DNA from: Asterionellopsis glacialis
Taxonomy: Eukaryota > Bacillariophyta > Plagiogrammaphyceae > Rhaphoneidales > Asterionellopsidaceae
Reading direction: 5' to 3'
NCBI GenBank assembly: GCA_014885115.2
Contig: WKLE02001519.1
Coordinates: forward strand, 1-16,542
DNA: 16,542 nt
Shown here in pieces: positions 1 to 9,985 of this stretch. The notes beneath the pieces were generated by a model. It ran no database searches and was not told where the DNA came from. It was given only the letters and a program-made list of their open reading frames with translations. Position numbers and translations under genes: made by a program. Position 1 is the stretch's first letter; the number at the start of each line of letters is the position of its first letter.

Positions 1-1
1 A

Positions 2-147
2 AATGCTAATGACAATGATGTTTCTACTAGTGGTGATTTCAGTTACTATAAAACTAATAGAATCTTGTTGAAACATTCATAGATGTGCAGCATTTTCTGA
101 ACAAGAACATCCCGTGGCATGGGACTGCCAACCTGTTTGCATTGTGA
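2..147 (+). other. coding-like fragments upstream of gene 1
   Basis: Two short open stretches precede the first good reading frame. One covers positions 2-79 (it reads NANDNDVSTSGDFSYYKTNR and ends at a TAG at 80-82). The other covers 76-147 in another frame (it includes FIDVQHFLNKNIPWHG and ends at a TGA). Their amino-acid composition is protein-like and they abut with a one-base frame change. They may therefore be the broken continuation of the gene that follows, with its true start to the left of the window. No family is recognised. Short open stretches of this size can occur by chance, so this is a weak call. Confidence 0.25.
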
Positions 148-3004
148 TGATTACAGAAGCACTTTAACCGAAGGTACCAACCACCATCGTACACACCTTC
201 CAATCCACAAGTGGGGTCAACGATACCAATGTATGTTTGGTGGCTTTAATCATAGAAGAAAGCCCATTCCCAGGAAACTCAGGATTAGTGTTACTTATCA
301 GGAGACCATTACTAATGGTGCTCCTTCTCCCCCCGTAACTCCATGTTTGTCCTCCTCTTCTTCCTCTCCTTCTAATATGAATGCTGATTGTGTGTAAAAA
401 CCAAACCAAGAACAATAAGAGATTGAGACCTAATTCAGCTTTGTTATCCCCTCCCTCGTCACAAAAAGAACCTAGTACTGTAACACCCAACTTGCTGCCA
501 CTACCATCATCAACTCCCAATAAGCGAATCCGTTTTACTTCAACATCCAAACCTATTCTGCCACAGTCTTCCCCAATGTCTACCTGCACCATTCAATACA
601 ATCAAACCAAGACACTGTTGCGATCCTTAGCTGTTAGAACTTCAGAGTGCAACAAGCTTTGAACAATAGTAAGAGATCTTTCTTTGGAAATTTCCCACAT
701 TAAAAGAAAACACAAACAAGCCATTGCAGAACTTACCCTTAGTAACATAGGTGTTGGTTCTAATGGGAACCCACCTGTTCCAGACAATGACCAACAGCCG
801 CCAACTTCTGATGGTGTCATCCATGCACCATTCAAACATGTAGACCTTACAGTATTTGGAAACAGAATCGAACAGTTTGTTGATTTATTACTAGGACACA
901 GGTGGTTACAAACAAAAGTACATACATTATGTTCTGCTTTGTTTTCTGGTAAAATATCCGGGCAAAAAATTGAGCCAGACTTAAAAAAGAACACACACAT
1001 ATGGATGCAAAAGATATTCCAACCTTGGAAACTGCAACGCATGATTGACATTGGTCCACCTGGATCACTCAACTATGAGTCCATTAATCTCCTTTGTGAT
1101 ATAGAGGATTTACATAAATATGAAAGAGGTGGGTTATGTGAAAGAACATCTGTACAAAGAGCCACACGAAAATTGGAAAAACATGGTGATGACAATTTCT
1201 TAAAACTTACACCAATTGAAACACCATTTGGTCCAGGGTTTAAAATTGACCTTGAACAAGCTGTCCATCTTATTCTCTGTGCATACAATCTCAAACAACA
1301 TGCTACCACTGGTCCAGTCTCCCTGGCAACTACAATGGATGCTCAACTCATGTTACTGCTGGAATTAAAATCATTGACCTACGCACAAAAGAACCAGTTA
1401 CAGGTACACCATTGTTTTTGAACACCGGTAGTAGCCTTTGCACCAATGTACCAATTGGATCTGGCACAAAAATGCAAAGTCGTGATGTCGTATGCTTCCC
1501 TCTTCTGAGTATTTTGGCTAAGGATAAAAAAGAATTATACAAGGAGGAGTTCAGTGACTTCTATGTTTTTTTTTCAAAATTACAAGAGGAAGGCTTACCT
1601 GCAAATGATAATGGACCTGCCATCAAACCTATGAAGATTGTATCACCACAAAATCTCAGTTCCTTCTGGAAGGTTCTGGGCATGGGTGGAGGTTCATTCT
1701 CCACTGATCTCTTCTGTCATTGCTGTACCTACAGAAGAACAGAAAAGGCGAATTACAAGCAAGGTGTGTCACGATGTGAGAGATGTATTTCAAAAAACAA
1801 ACAAAATTGAAATCACCACGATGTTTGTGATAATGACCTGCTGGAGCACCATAGGGTGAAACTTGCTGTTCATCTAGGAGAGAATCTAGAAGAACATTAT
1901 CGCATGTATGACAAAATTGAGGAGAAATCTGTCATACTTACAGATGTAAATGTCATGAATAGACTAACAAACAGTACCCATTTGGACTATGAATTCCCTG
2001 AGGATGATCCCTCACAAGAGGTGCTTTACCATGCATTGTTGATCAAAGAGCTAGCCATCAGGCATCCAGCACAATTGAGGCAATTTTGATCAAAGGCAAT
2101 AGAAGAATTGAGAACAAGATTGAGAGAAGACATTTTATTAGAGAACAGAGTTCAGGAAATTAGATGCGCACTTGAGCAAAATGACAATACTGAGCACTTA
2201 CGTATGATCCTGCTGGATCAGGCTATTCCTTGTATTCTGTATGCAGAGAATAGAATAGGTGAAAAGTTAATAAAAACATTGGTAGATGATGTAGCTAGGA
2301 GGTACAGTGATGGGAACAACAACCACAAACGTGAATTATTAATTCAAAGACTTACAAAAATAATGAAACAGAAAGTGTTGGGAAGAGATTCTCAATGGGT
2401 ATTCCCATGGGATGACAAAGAGAAGAAGGTTCATGAGGTAACACTTCCAAACACTAAGGCCAGGAAAATAATGAATGGACTTGATAAAATCGTGGAAGAG
2501 GCCTGCAAAGAAGAGTACAACCAAAGGAGTGATCATGAAACAAGGTTATCTAACATCCTTCTTTCAACTCAATGGCTATCTATTCTTGGTGCTTACAGAC
2601 CATTATTGGTGTTGGCCAGAAACCCATTTGACTTTACTGATGAACAGGTGGAAGAATTTCAGGACATGGCAAACGATTTTTTTAGTAAGCGGTTGCACAG
2701 ATTTGGTGAAAAACATGTTACAAATTACATACACATGTTTGGCGCAGGACACATGCAGTACTATTTACGGACTTACCAAAATCTGTACAGGTACAACAAT
2801 CAAGGGTGGGAGGCCCTCAATGCAAAGTACAAAGGCATCTACTACTCCAACATTAATAAGGGTGGCAGTTGTGGGGGTGGTGAGCACCATAAAAAAAAGA
2901 GCCATCTAGATGCTCTTGGGCGCTTCTCACAAAGATTCGTCTTGTGGGCGACAGGTGTCGGAACTGTTCTTTTTGAAAACAAACAACAAGAAACAGACAA
3001 GTGA
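119..3004 (+). pseudogene. gene 1: uncharacterised protein family, broken (transposase-like by inference)
   Basis: This is one long gene read in pieces. 119-397 is a basic segment ending in a Ser/Pro-rich linker. 381 to about 1345 continues in another frame through a TGA at 660-662. About 1345 to 3004 follows after a frameshift (net loss of one base is simplest) and reads through TGAs at 1808-1810 and 2087-2089. Removing these interruptions leaves roughly 870 codons from 381 on. Visible landmarks are GPPGSLNYESINLL near 1050, THVTAGIKIIDLR near 1350, QSRDVVCFPLL near 1480, SFWKVLGMGGG near 1665, a Cys cluster at 1715-1786, NLYRYNNQGWEALNAKYK near 2785, and a Gly/Lys-rich tail at 2850-2930. 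From memory this resembles lineage-expanded uncharacterised proteins of diatoms and some animals; I know no established function. An Asp in the TMDAQL region and the Glu in QGWEALN could be DDE-type residues, but that is speculation. After the TGA at 3002-3004 the frame stays open only to a TAA at 3020. Confidence 0.6.
1715..1786 (+). other. Cys-rich probable zinc site in gene 1
   Basis: In the gene 1 frame this stretch encodes FCHCC followed about 17 residues later by CERC, with His-rich sequence (NHHD and LEHH) just past the next in-frame TGA. Paired CxC/CxxC elements of this kind usually bind zinc. It sits directly after the conserved-looking SFWKVLGMGGG motif. Placement of a zinc cluster after a Gly-rich turn is seen in several transposase families with insertion domains, but no specific family is recognised here. 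Confidence 0.45.
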
Positions 3005-3020
3005 CAACACGGAGAAGAGT

Positions 3021-4296
3021 AAGTGGTTTTTACAGCACTCTTACTAGTAACAGCAACAGTCAAATACACATTTCATTGCACAGGAACTCTTCACTATTGG
3101 CCTAAAGAAGAGGATGCTTAGTGTGTGATGGCACAGTTTTTACAATAGTACCAATAATAAAAAGTAAACTCCTTATAATAGTACTAAAAATTAAATACTT
3201 GTACAAATGTACTTGTAATGGTACTGTATTATACCAGTTGTTTTGCAGATTTTTGGGATACAATCTGGGAATCCCAGGAAACTTCAAAATCCCAGAAGTT
3301 TCTAAATAAATCTTATAGTCTGTTATACTGCTACTAAAAACTAGTCATTTAATCAGACTCATGCAGAATGGTGTTTCTTAAACCAGTAAAATGGAGGAAA
3401 ACAGAAGGACCAAATACACAGTTAGTGTGCATCCATATCATGGATGCTGGGGAGATTGCCATAGTATGCATTATCTGCATATCACAATCATAGATCATAT
3501 TCACATTTAATGAATATTTCAGAGGACTCAGATACTTTATCCAGTATCAAGGGTCTGTAGTGGCTGTAATTCAATCATATCAAGTGCATTTGTAAGGTTA
3601 TTGTGCCATGCTGCTAAGTGGTTGTATTTTGAATAAAGTCTGTCTTAAAGATAGTAAGAGAAGTACCTCCAGGATTGTATTCATCAGAAGAGAACCCCAT
3701 GGCTCTCAGCTCATAATTTCATATCACCTTTTGGGCATAATTTCCTCCCATAAGTAGGTTAAAAATTATGCCCCAGTACAAGACAGGGAGTGAACTAAAT
3801 TTATGCACGTCCTGTACATAAATCTGGTCTGTCCATGGAATTATGCTTGCTGTGTGCATATTTTCAGGTATCTCAAGAGACAGTGTAAAATTGTACAAGT
3901 GACATAATTTATTTGTCATAAGAGACATAAATTTCGTTGATGAGTCACAAAAATTTTGTACACAAGTAACATATATTATTTTATACTCATAATTTAACTG
4001 ATTTCTTCTCTCTTCTTTATAATTTTACACCATCAAATTATTTTGGCAATTGTACTAAAATAATTCATTTTATATTATTTTTTTAAAAAGATACATGGTA
4101 TTATTTTCTCATTGATTCCAAAGAAAAAGGCACTGATTATGGAAAAAAGGTTTGATTGCATGGGTCCTAAAAAACATATATCCTACTACTAATGAAATAA
4201 GGCCAAAGTGGGCCAAAATTTACCTATATAAATATTGAACTCATTTACATAAGGAATTTGCCACTGGTTGAGTTTGTGCATGTGTTTTCCTGTTAT
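3021..4296. other. AT-rich spacer without a supported gene
   Basis: This stretch lies between two convergent broken genes. It is AT-rich, has frequent stops in all frames, and shows no tRNA, repeat array or recognised protein. A 69-codon open frame on the minus strand (3719-3928) has no recognisable motif and is treated as chance. The minus frame of gene 2 stays open for about 35 codons past its TGA (4296 down to about 4190), so the real C-terminus might extend into the spacer. Confidence 0.6.
3265..3302. repeat. pair of short inverted repeats 3' of gene 1
   Basis: CTGGGAATCCCAG (3265-3277) is a 6-bp stem palindrome around one base. It is followed by GAAACTTC (3278-3285), which is repeated inverted as GAAGTTTC (3295-3302) around a 9-nt loop. 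An AATAAA lies at 3305-3310. They could form 3'-UTR stem-loops of gene 1, or be relics of a small element. No function is shown. Confidence 0.35.
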
Positions 4297-4865
4297 TCAT
4301 TGCTGCAGCTTCATGTTTAACTTTGCTAAGTTTTTTGTTTTGTTTTGTTCAATAATGAATTCCTGTTTGATCTTCCTGTCATCAATATCAGAAACCATTG
4401 CTTTGGACTCATCTAATCGTGTTGTGTTTCTTGGTACAGTTTCTTCAGAGTTACTATGCTTTGAAGCAACTGGTGCTGATGGAACTAAATAGCTAGGGAC
4501 AAATAATGGCAAAGACTGTGACACACTGGTTGTATTGGTTATCCAAGAGGGTGATAGCTTGAAGAGTTGCTTGGCTTGGCGGTCTTCTTGTTCCTTTTTC
4601 ATTGTTTGGTAATGCCTATCATAAAATTCATTTTCACTCTCCCTGTATTCATTAAAGACAACAATTTGCTTATGTTGCTTAGCATCTTCACTCAAGGCTT
4701 GCAATTTATGTTTACCATTCAACTGAGGCCAGCATTTTTTGGTCAAACTTGTAATATAGACTCTGTCAAACATTTCATTATCCTGTCTGTCTTTGATATC
4801 CTCAAAAATTAGGATGTTGTACTTTAAGAGGCCTGTAGTGGACCATCCATCAAAACTTGTGTTGC
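4297..4865 (-). pseudogene. gene 2, C-terminal part (cut off by the retrotransposon)
   Basis: This is the 3' portion of the minus-strand host gene. The open frame runs from the element border at 4865 to a TGA at 4297-4299, about 188 codons without a stop. It begins with NTSFDGWSTTGLLKYN, continues with IFEDIKDRQDNEMFDRVY, has a charged helical segment (residues near FYDRHYQTMKKEQEDRQAK) and ends in a Ser/Thr-rich, then Lys-rich tail. The GW...G...YN...D.R pattern recalls uncharacterised proteins abundant in diatoms; this is memory, not a search. With the retroelement and one GTTGC copy removed, the upstream half (13632 onward) reads HEG directly into NTSFDGWS in the same frame. The two pieces are therefore one gene. 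No catalytic motif is seen and the function is unknown. Confidence 0.75.
4861..4865. repeat. target site duplication, left copy (GTTGC)
   Basis: GTTGC lies immediately outside the left LTR and is repeated exactly at 13632-13636 outside the right LTR. A 5-bp duplication is the usual footprint of Ty1/copia integrases. It lies within a codon pair (GGC AAC on the minus strand) of gene 2. Confidence 0.9.
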
Positions 4866-4953
4866 TGTCAGAATTGAGTATGTGATGATTAACTATTTCC
4901 TAAATTATAGTTACTCTACAAGCTCAGACCTTTGGTCTGTCCTTATCCTCTCA
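4866..4953 (-). repeat. 3' LTR (88 bp)
   Basis: It starts TG and ends CA on both strands and is 84/88 identical to 13544-13631. Relative to the other copy it has lost two CpG sites (CG to CA near 4919, CG to TG near 4932). It contains the hairpin CAGACCAAAGGTCTG (sense strand). It is flanked by GTTGC on the outside and a run of seven C (G7 in sense) inside. Confidence 0.93.
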
Positions 4954-4960
4954 CCCCCCC
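4954..4960 (-). promoter_or_regulatory. polypurine tract (G7)
   Basis: On the element's sense strand the seven bases just upstream of the 3' LTR are all G, preceded by ATCAT. This is the expected position of the purine primer for plus-strand DNA synthesis. It is short and pure G rather than mixed A/G. Confidence 0.7.
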
Positions 4961-4992
4961 ATGATTCCTACTATGTGTGATCTAGGGAGTGT

Positions 4993-5870
4993 TTACGCTG
5001 CTGATGCTGTCATATCATATGTTGGCATCATCCGTTGTATGATTGATGATAGTGTTGGTAGACTCGATTCATGGTTAGTCTGGTTAGACTGTTTAATTTT
5101 TGCTTTAATTGTATTGGTGCGTGGTGGTTTGAAAATTAGTGAGTATACTGGAATACGGCGGCCCATTAGGACATTCATTTGTTGATAAAATTTAATTTTT
5201 CCCAAGTTCTTTGTAAATGCATCACTCACATTGTGTTGGGTCTCAATCTGTTGTAGTTTGATCAGGTCAGTTTTGCACCAGTTTTGTAACGCAAAGTATT
5301 TGATATCCATGTGTCGTGTACGTTTGTTCGGTTGGCCTGAGTACGCCATGTGTAGTGTGCCTCGGTTATCTTCAAATATTATCATTGGGAGATGTTGTTC
5401 AAAGCCAAGTTCGTATAAAATAGATCTTAGGTAGAGTATCATTTTCCCTGCCTCTGCCACTGCGGCAAATTCTGCTTCCGTTGATGATAATGCTACAGTA
5501 AATTGATATTTGGTTTTGTAGGCAATAACCGCGACTGTGAGCATTATTGCTATACCAGTGATGGAGCGCCGATGTGTTCTGTCTGTACCCCAGTCTGAGT
5601 CCATGTAGCCATGTATTGTTGCCGGTTTTGTTGTTGGTGGTATGGAGTGCATAATGTTATCATCGGTTATACATTCTTGTGCTGGTATGTCTGGAAGGCT
5701 GATGTCAGGGGTTGTACGCCAATAATGAATACCTTTGCTCTTAGTTAGGGCTAGGTATTTCACGAGGTGCTGTAAAGCTTGATAATGTATCTTTGCTGGG
5801 TTAGAGGCGTATTGTGACAATTTAATGACAGCAGATGATATATCTGGTGGTGCCACAGTCATGGCATATA
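4993..5870 (-). other. RNase H domain and C-terminal tail of Pol
   Basis: This is the best-preserved part, with an uninterrupted frame of 390 codons from 6165 to 4993. RNase H acidic residues are visible: Asp in HGYMDSDWGTD (codon 5599-5601), Glu in SSTEAEFAAVAEAGK (5476-5478), Asp in FEDNRGTLHMAYSG, and NVSDAFTKNLG near the end, as in copia RNase H, which removes RNA from the RNA-DNA hybrid. A Lys-rich tail follows and stops at TAA. Confidence 0.9.
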
Positions 5871-6970
5871 TCGCCTCTCCTATGACTTGGCCGTAGTTGA
5901 ATTTCTCTTCTCGTAGTTGCTGCTGCTGTTGGATGGTTTCTGGGAGTTGGGCTATTTCAAGTTGGGTTTGGTATGTGTTGTTGTCTCTCATTGGTATTGG
6001 ATTATGCTGAGTTATGGTTTCATGCCATCTGTGGTGGTCTAGGACTTTGTCTAGAAATGACTCGCATGATATTTTAACATAGTTCCGTGCTTGTGTGACA
6101 TCAATGCCATTAAACTTCTTGATGATACCTAAATCATTTAATGGTACACTTAAATATTGGCCCACTTGTTTTATTACGGCTTGAGCAATCTTCTTATCTC
6201 AACATGCCACTGCGAAGTCATCAACCTGTTGGAGGAATAAAACCTTCTTGCCTTGTATCTTTGTAGAGTATATACATTTTTTGTGTGTTGTGTTACGGAA
6301 GTTTTCTTTTTGGATTAGTATGTTTGAGATATCCTCAGTGATTCTGGGTGACCCTGTATTGTGTGGAGGACGGGAAATACGTATCCTGGTGGGATGGGAG
6401 GGCGTTTCTTGTGTTTAGTCTACCAGTCTCAATACTGGTCATCAATTTCCATGTAGAGAGGTTGCTGTGGAGGTGGGGCTTCCGCAAACGCATTGCCTGC
6501 ATCTGCTCCCATAACAATCATATTTTCAATGGACGATAAAGCCCAGAATATGCGCACGGCCGGTTGTTCCACACATGATGCATATGTGTATGCTAGAGTG
6601 ACTGCTTTGCCATATAGTGGTCCTCCATTGCACGTACCTCTGGATTTCCTAGTTTCCTCATCCTTAAAATAATATGACCACATAAACAGTAGTACGGTCG
6701 CTTTCTTTGGCTATTGTGTTGTTTGTATTCTCCTTGTTGCCACAGATCCCAATCCATTCGTCGTTTGAGTTGTTTCCTCAAATATTTTGTGGATAAGTCA
6801 ATCTCATCTGATGCTAATGCTTGATGTATCACTGCTTCTTCTATTGGTGGTAGAGATGTAGGGTCTGCCCATAAGTCATTTTCATCACCATATTGTAGTA
6901 CGTGTAGGTGGTGGGCCAACATATGAAGTTGATCGAAATGTAGTTGTGGGATACCATCAGATGTCAGAGG
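5870..6970 (-). other. reverse transcriptase domain (broken)
   Basis: Motifs in order: DWDLWQQGEYKQHN (near 6750), YYFKDEETRKSRGTCNGGP (near 6650), GADAGNAFAEAPPP with the motif A Asp at 6501-6503, IPPGYVFPVLHTIQGHPES (near 6390), QVDDFAVAC with the catalytic Asp pair at 6217-6222, and LGIIKKFNGIDVTQ (near 6115). A TGA and a TAG stand at 6429-6431 and 6420-6422, where I recall Arg and Trp in related elements. Compared with my memory of relatives, about 30 residues between the WQQGEY and YYFKDE motifs seem missing, and a few after GHPES. Frame changes occur near 6690 and 6350. Confidence 0.88.
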
Positions 6971-6974
6971 TGCC

Positions 6975-7228
6975 GCTATTTCTGGATGTGCAATTGTCAC
7001 CTTGCATCATTTTATGGTTTTGTCTTTTTTCATCTCTTGTACAAGTTGCCGGAATTCGTGAACAGTATCAATTTTAATTCCATTTATGGCCCTGATAGTT
7101 CCATGTTCTATTTGACTACGCCATTTTGGTATCTTTGCTGCCGGTGTCCCACTATGACATGCTTTTATTGTAGGGGCTTGAGTGATGTTGTTATAGTGTA
7201 GATCAAAACCGAGGGTCAAGTGGGTTAT
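6975..7228 (-). other. PDZ-like module between integrase and RT
   Basis: The frame reads THLTLGFDL, APTIKACHSGTPAAKIPKWR, RAINGIKIDTVHEFRQLV and, after a TGA at 7007-7009, CKVTIAHPE. This follows the PDZ pattern: a carboxylate-loop-like L-G-F, a 'SGTPAAK' turn, an 'I-x-x-I-N-G' strand, a helix 'TVHEFRQLV' and a final strand. I recall similar sequences in the same place in diatom copia Pol proteins. Peptide binding or a purely structural role are both possible; neither can be shown here. Confidence 0.55.
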
Positions 7229-8545
7229 ACACATCCAGGGATAGATGAATTGATAAGATATCCAGATCCTTAGACCGTGGTTTCATTGGCTCCTCAATGG
7301 CAGTAATAACTCGTAGAGTGGTTTTATTTAACATCTTTTGTATAACATGGTCTGGGATAGGTGGTAGATCTTCATCAAGAAGTTGCGGTGTCTGGATGGT
7401 AGCCGCTGCCGCTGTATTTGTTGGGAGATCCTCTAATAGTCCAGGATTGAATTCAGTTTGTAACACTGTGTTGGATGTGTTTCCTGTGTTTGGGTTGGCT
7501 GTGGGATAATCAATATCTGCGTATTTGGCAATCAACTGTTGATGTATTGATGGGCGGTTTGTTGGAGCAGTAGAGTAATGATATTCGTCCAGGTGAATGT
7601 GCCTAGCACGTTTTTCTTGTCTGCTTTCTGTGTCTACTAGGTACACAATATTCTTAGATGTGCCTGTGAAATGGAGGAATATACCTGTGGATGTGTGGTC
7701 CCCAGCTTTGCTTTTTTGGAAGCCTGGGTTCCTAGAATTCACAAGACTTCCAAATACTTTAATATGACTCATTTTGGGTTGCTCACCTGTCCATTTCTCA
7801 TATGGTGTCATCTTAATGGTGTCGTGATGCAGACGGTTATAAAGGTAAACTGAATATACCAATGCATCTGCCCAATATGCCAATCCAAGTCCTGCATTAT
7901 ATAAGAGGCATCACATCATATTAGACAATGTTTGATGTGGTCTTTCACCTCTTCCATTCTGTGACGATGTATCCAAACCGGTGTCGTCTAGGAGATAGCC
8001 TTTCTTTAGTATGATTTGATGAAACTCTGTAGATCTAGCCAGTTCTCCTCCCTGGTCTGTGCAGATAAAACGTTGTGTGTTATCACATCATCCATATATT
8101 TCCATGAAGGCTCAAATAGTTTCTGTGGGAGGTTCTTTGGATTTCAAAAGGAAGATCCAACATACTCTAGTGTATGCATCTGTGATGAGGAGGTATGAGT
8201 TAAATCCTTCCCTGCTTGTGATTATAGGGTTCTTCTGTTGTGGCCATGTACGGTGTTGATTTTGTCAAGTTGAGGCTATGTATTTGGGTCCTCTGACAAA
8301 GCCAAAATCCATGTGATGTCGTTCTCCGGGTTTAGTGGCTTCATATGTTTCTACTTTGCCTTTTGGTGCCTTAGTCAATTTACTACAAATACAGCTCTCA
8401 CAATCAAACATTGGATGAAGATTCCCCATCATTGGGATACCTTTTGTACATTTTGCTGTTTTGATGAGCTTTTGAGGTCCAGGGTGACCTAGTCGCATAT
8501 GCCATGTTTCACATTCAAGTTGAGATGCTTTGACTGCTTTACTGG
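7225..8545 (-). other. GAG-pre-integrase and integrase core
   Basis: The N-terminal zinc module reads ETWHMRLGHPGPQKL (near 8500) and ends FDCESC (near 8395). Core residues are Asp in HHMDFGFVRGP (codon 8307-8309), Asp in CTDQGGEL (8055-8057) and Glu in NGRGERPHQTL (7944-7946); the last spacing, 36 residues, fits D,D35E. The catalytic triad is intact, but TGAs interrupt at 8265, 8112, 8088 and 7911. The last falls in MM-stop-CLLYNAGLG, where relatives have Arg as I recall. The C-terminal half (7883-7203) is uninterrupted and includes YLYNRLHHDTIKMTPYEKW. Confidence 0.92.
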
Positions 8546-8885
8546 TGTGTTATGCTTAGTGCATTTTGGGATATTCCTGTGTGTCTCTCTGGCATGGTCT
8601 GGTAAACTCTGAGGCGGATCATGTTTCTGTCTGTGTTTATCTGGTTCCTTGCGATGTGGAGGACTTGTGTGGTTGGCTGCTGGTACCTTGGGTGGTAGAT
8701 GAAAGCTCACCCGTGGACATTGGGGCGGAGCATGGTGGACTTCCTCTGGGGGTTGCCTATCTGGTCCGGCTGGGGGCACATCTGCTAGCTGCTGTTCCGC
8801 TGGCAAATCCGCTGGTTGCTGTTCTTCTTGTTGAAACGAATCCGCAGGTGGCTGTGCACCCTCTGATGGCTGTTCCTCTAGTCAT

Positions 8886-8975
8886 TGTTCCTGGACTTCC
8901 TCTTCTGTAGGGCAGATTTTATCTGCTGGCCATTCCTGGACTTCCTCTTCCGTAGGGTAGATTTCCTCTGCTGGC
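8886..8975 (-). repeat. 45-bp tandem repeat, two copies, in Pol linker
   Basis: Two adjacent 45-bp units (about 8886-8930 and 8931-8975) differ at a handful of positions. In the coding frame they give PAEEIYPTEEEVQEW and PADKICPTEEEVQEQ, an acidic 15-residue repeat. The following codon is TGA (8882-8884), then LEEQPSEGAQPPAD and a Gln/Pro/Glu-rich stretch. It lies between the protease-like part and the pre-integrase zinc module. Confidence 0.8.
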
Positions 8976-9449
8976 CTGGTATATTCGTCTTTGGGGGTAA
9001 CTGGGGATGTATCCAATTGTACCGGTGTTGGTCTGGTAGCTGCTGCTGTGTAAGCCCTTGCTTCCTCCAGTGGTATAAGATAGTGCCTCTATCACTGTCG
9101 GTAAGACACATATACTCGTCAGGGTTGAAATCTCCCATCTTGTGAACGCCATTATATTTCCTTGTGTCTTGTAGTGTGTTGACCCGTGGTACTGATGAGT
9201 ACGAATCATGGGTATTTGTTGTTTTCAACGGTTTATCGTATTCATCTTGAGGCATTTCATGGTGGGCTGTGGTGTCAGAAAATATTGGTTTGTAATCAGG
9301 TGCAATGAAGCGGTTAACTGTGGACTGGTTACTATGCTCCTTGGTGCGGCCAGGATTAATATTGGTTGACGCTTTTTGAGATGCTGTGGGAGAGTCTCTA
9401 TATTGTGGAACAGGGTCGGTGTAATACAACCGTTAATGCATTGAAGGTC

Positions 9450-9985
9450 AATGGTGGCCACTTTTTCATCCCTTTTATTGTAATATTCCAGTTGGCCGGT
9501 ATGAGTCCTTGGGTAGCCTTTCATAATCTAGTATTCCAATTTGTCCGTACTGGCTACTTTGTGATCCGGTGCAATGATCGTGCCTGTGGCCTGGTTGCTA
9601 TGTAGCATAGAGTAGTAGAGTTTACCACCCTCTTTAGTCTTAGTAAGGAAATTACCAAAACCTTCACAAATAAGAGGTGCTTCCACGTTAGCTGAGTGTA
9701 CCAGATATGGGACATTAGTGTGGAAGTTATGAAGAAGTTGTTTGGTGCCTGTCAAACTTTGATTGGCCCCAGGATGGATTTGTGCCCGAGTCATTGCTGC
9801 TTGGAGTTGCCAACAGATTGCCTGTTGTGCTTGGGTAGGGTCTGGATCCTCCAGTAGTGGCGCATAATTTTCATGATGGTAGGTGTGGTCTGTGGGTGCT
9901 CCGGTCGGCATATCATCCTCTGTAGCGTGGTCCCTATCCGGGAGATGGGGCACAGGTAGGATATCCACCTGTTGGAGAGACAAAG
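9450..9985 (-). other. aspartic protease-like region with altered active site
   Basis: The reading frame has AQIHPGANQSLTGTKQLLHN (His codon at 9774-9776), then ANVEAPLICEGFGNF, then GKLYYSMLHSNQATGTIIAP. This matches the protease part of diatom copia Pol, where I expect an Asp-x-Gly-Ala motif. Here the Asp position is His and the next residue is Pro, so the enzyme would be inactive if the alignment is right. A TAG (9528-9530) follows KLEY, and MKGYPRTHTGQLEYYNKR comes after it. Confidence 0.6.

Noticed and set aside
164..592. 142-codon minus frame opposite the gene 1 start
   Set aside because: Opposite a Ser/Pro/Thr-rich linker that lowers stop frequency on the other strand; the plus frames continue into gene 1.
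3719..3928. 69-codon minus frame in the spacer
   Set aside because: AT-rich, no motif, no neighbouring continuation; chance is sufficient.
8566..8910. Plus-strand open frames of 60-130 codons over the element (for example 8566-8910, 12361-12747, 8885-9145)
   Set aside because: They are antisense to Gag-Pol, whose minus-strand frames show real domains; they are shadows with no recognisable motif.
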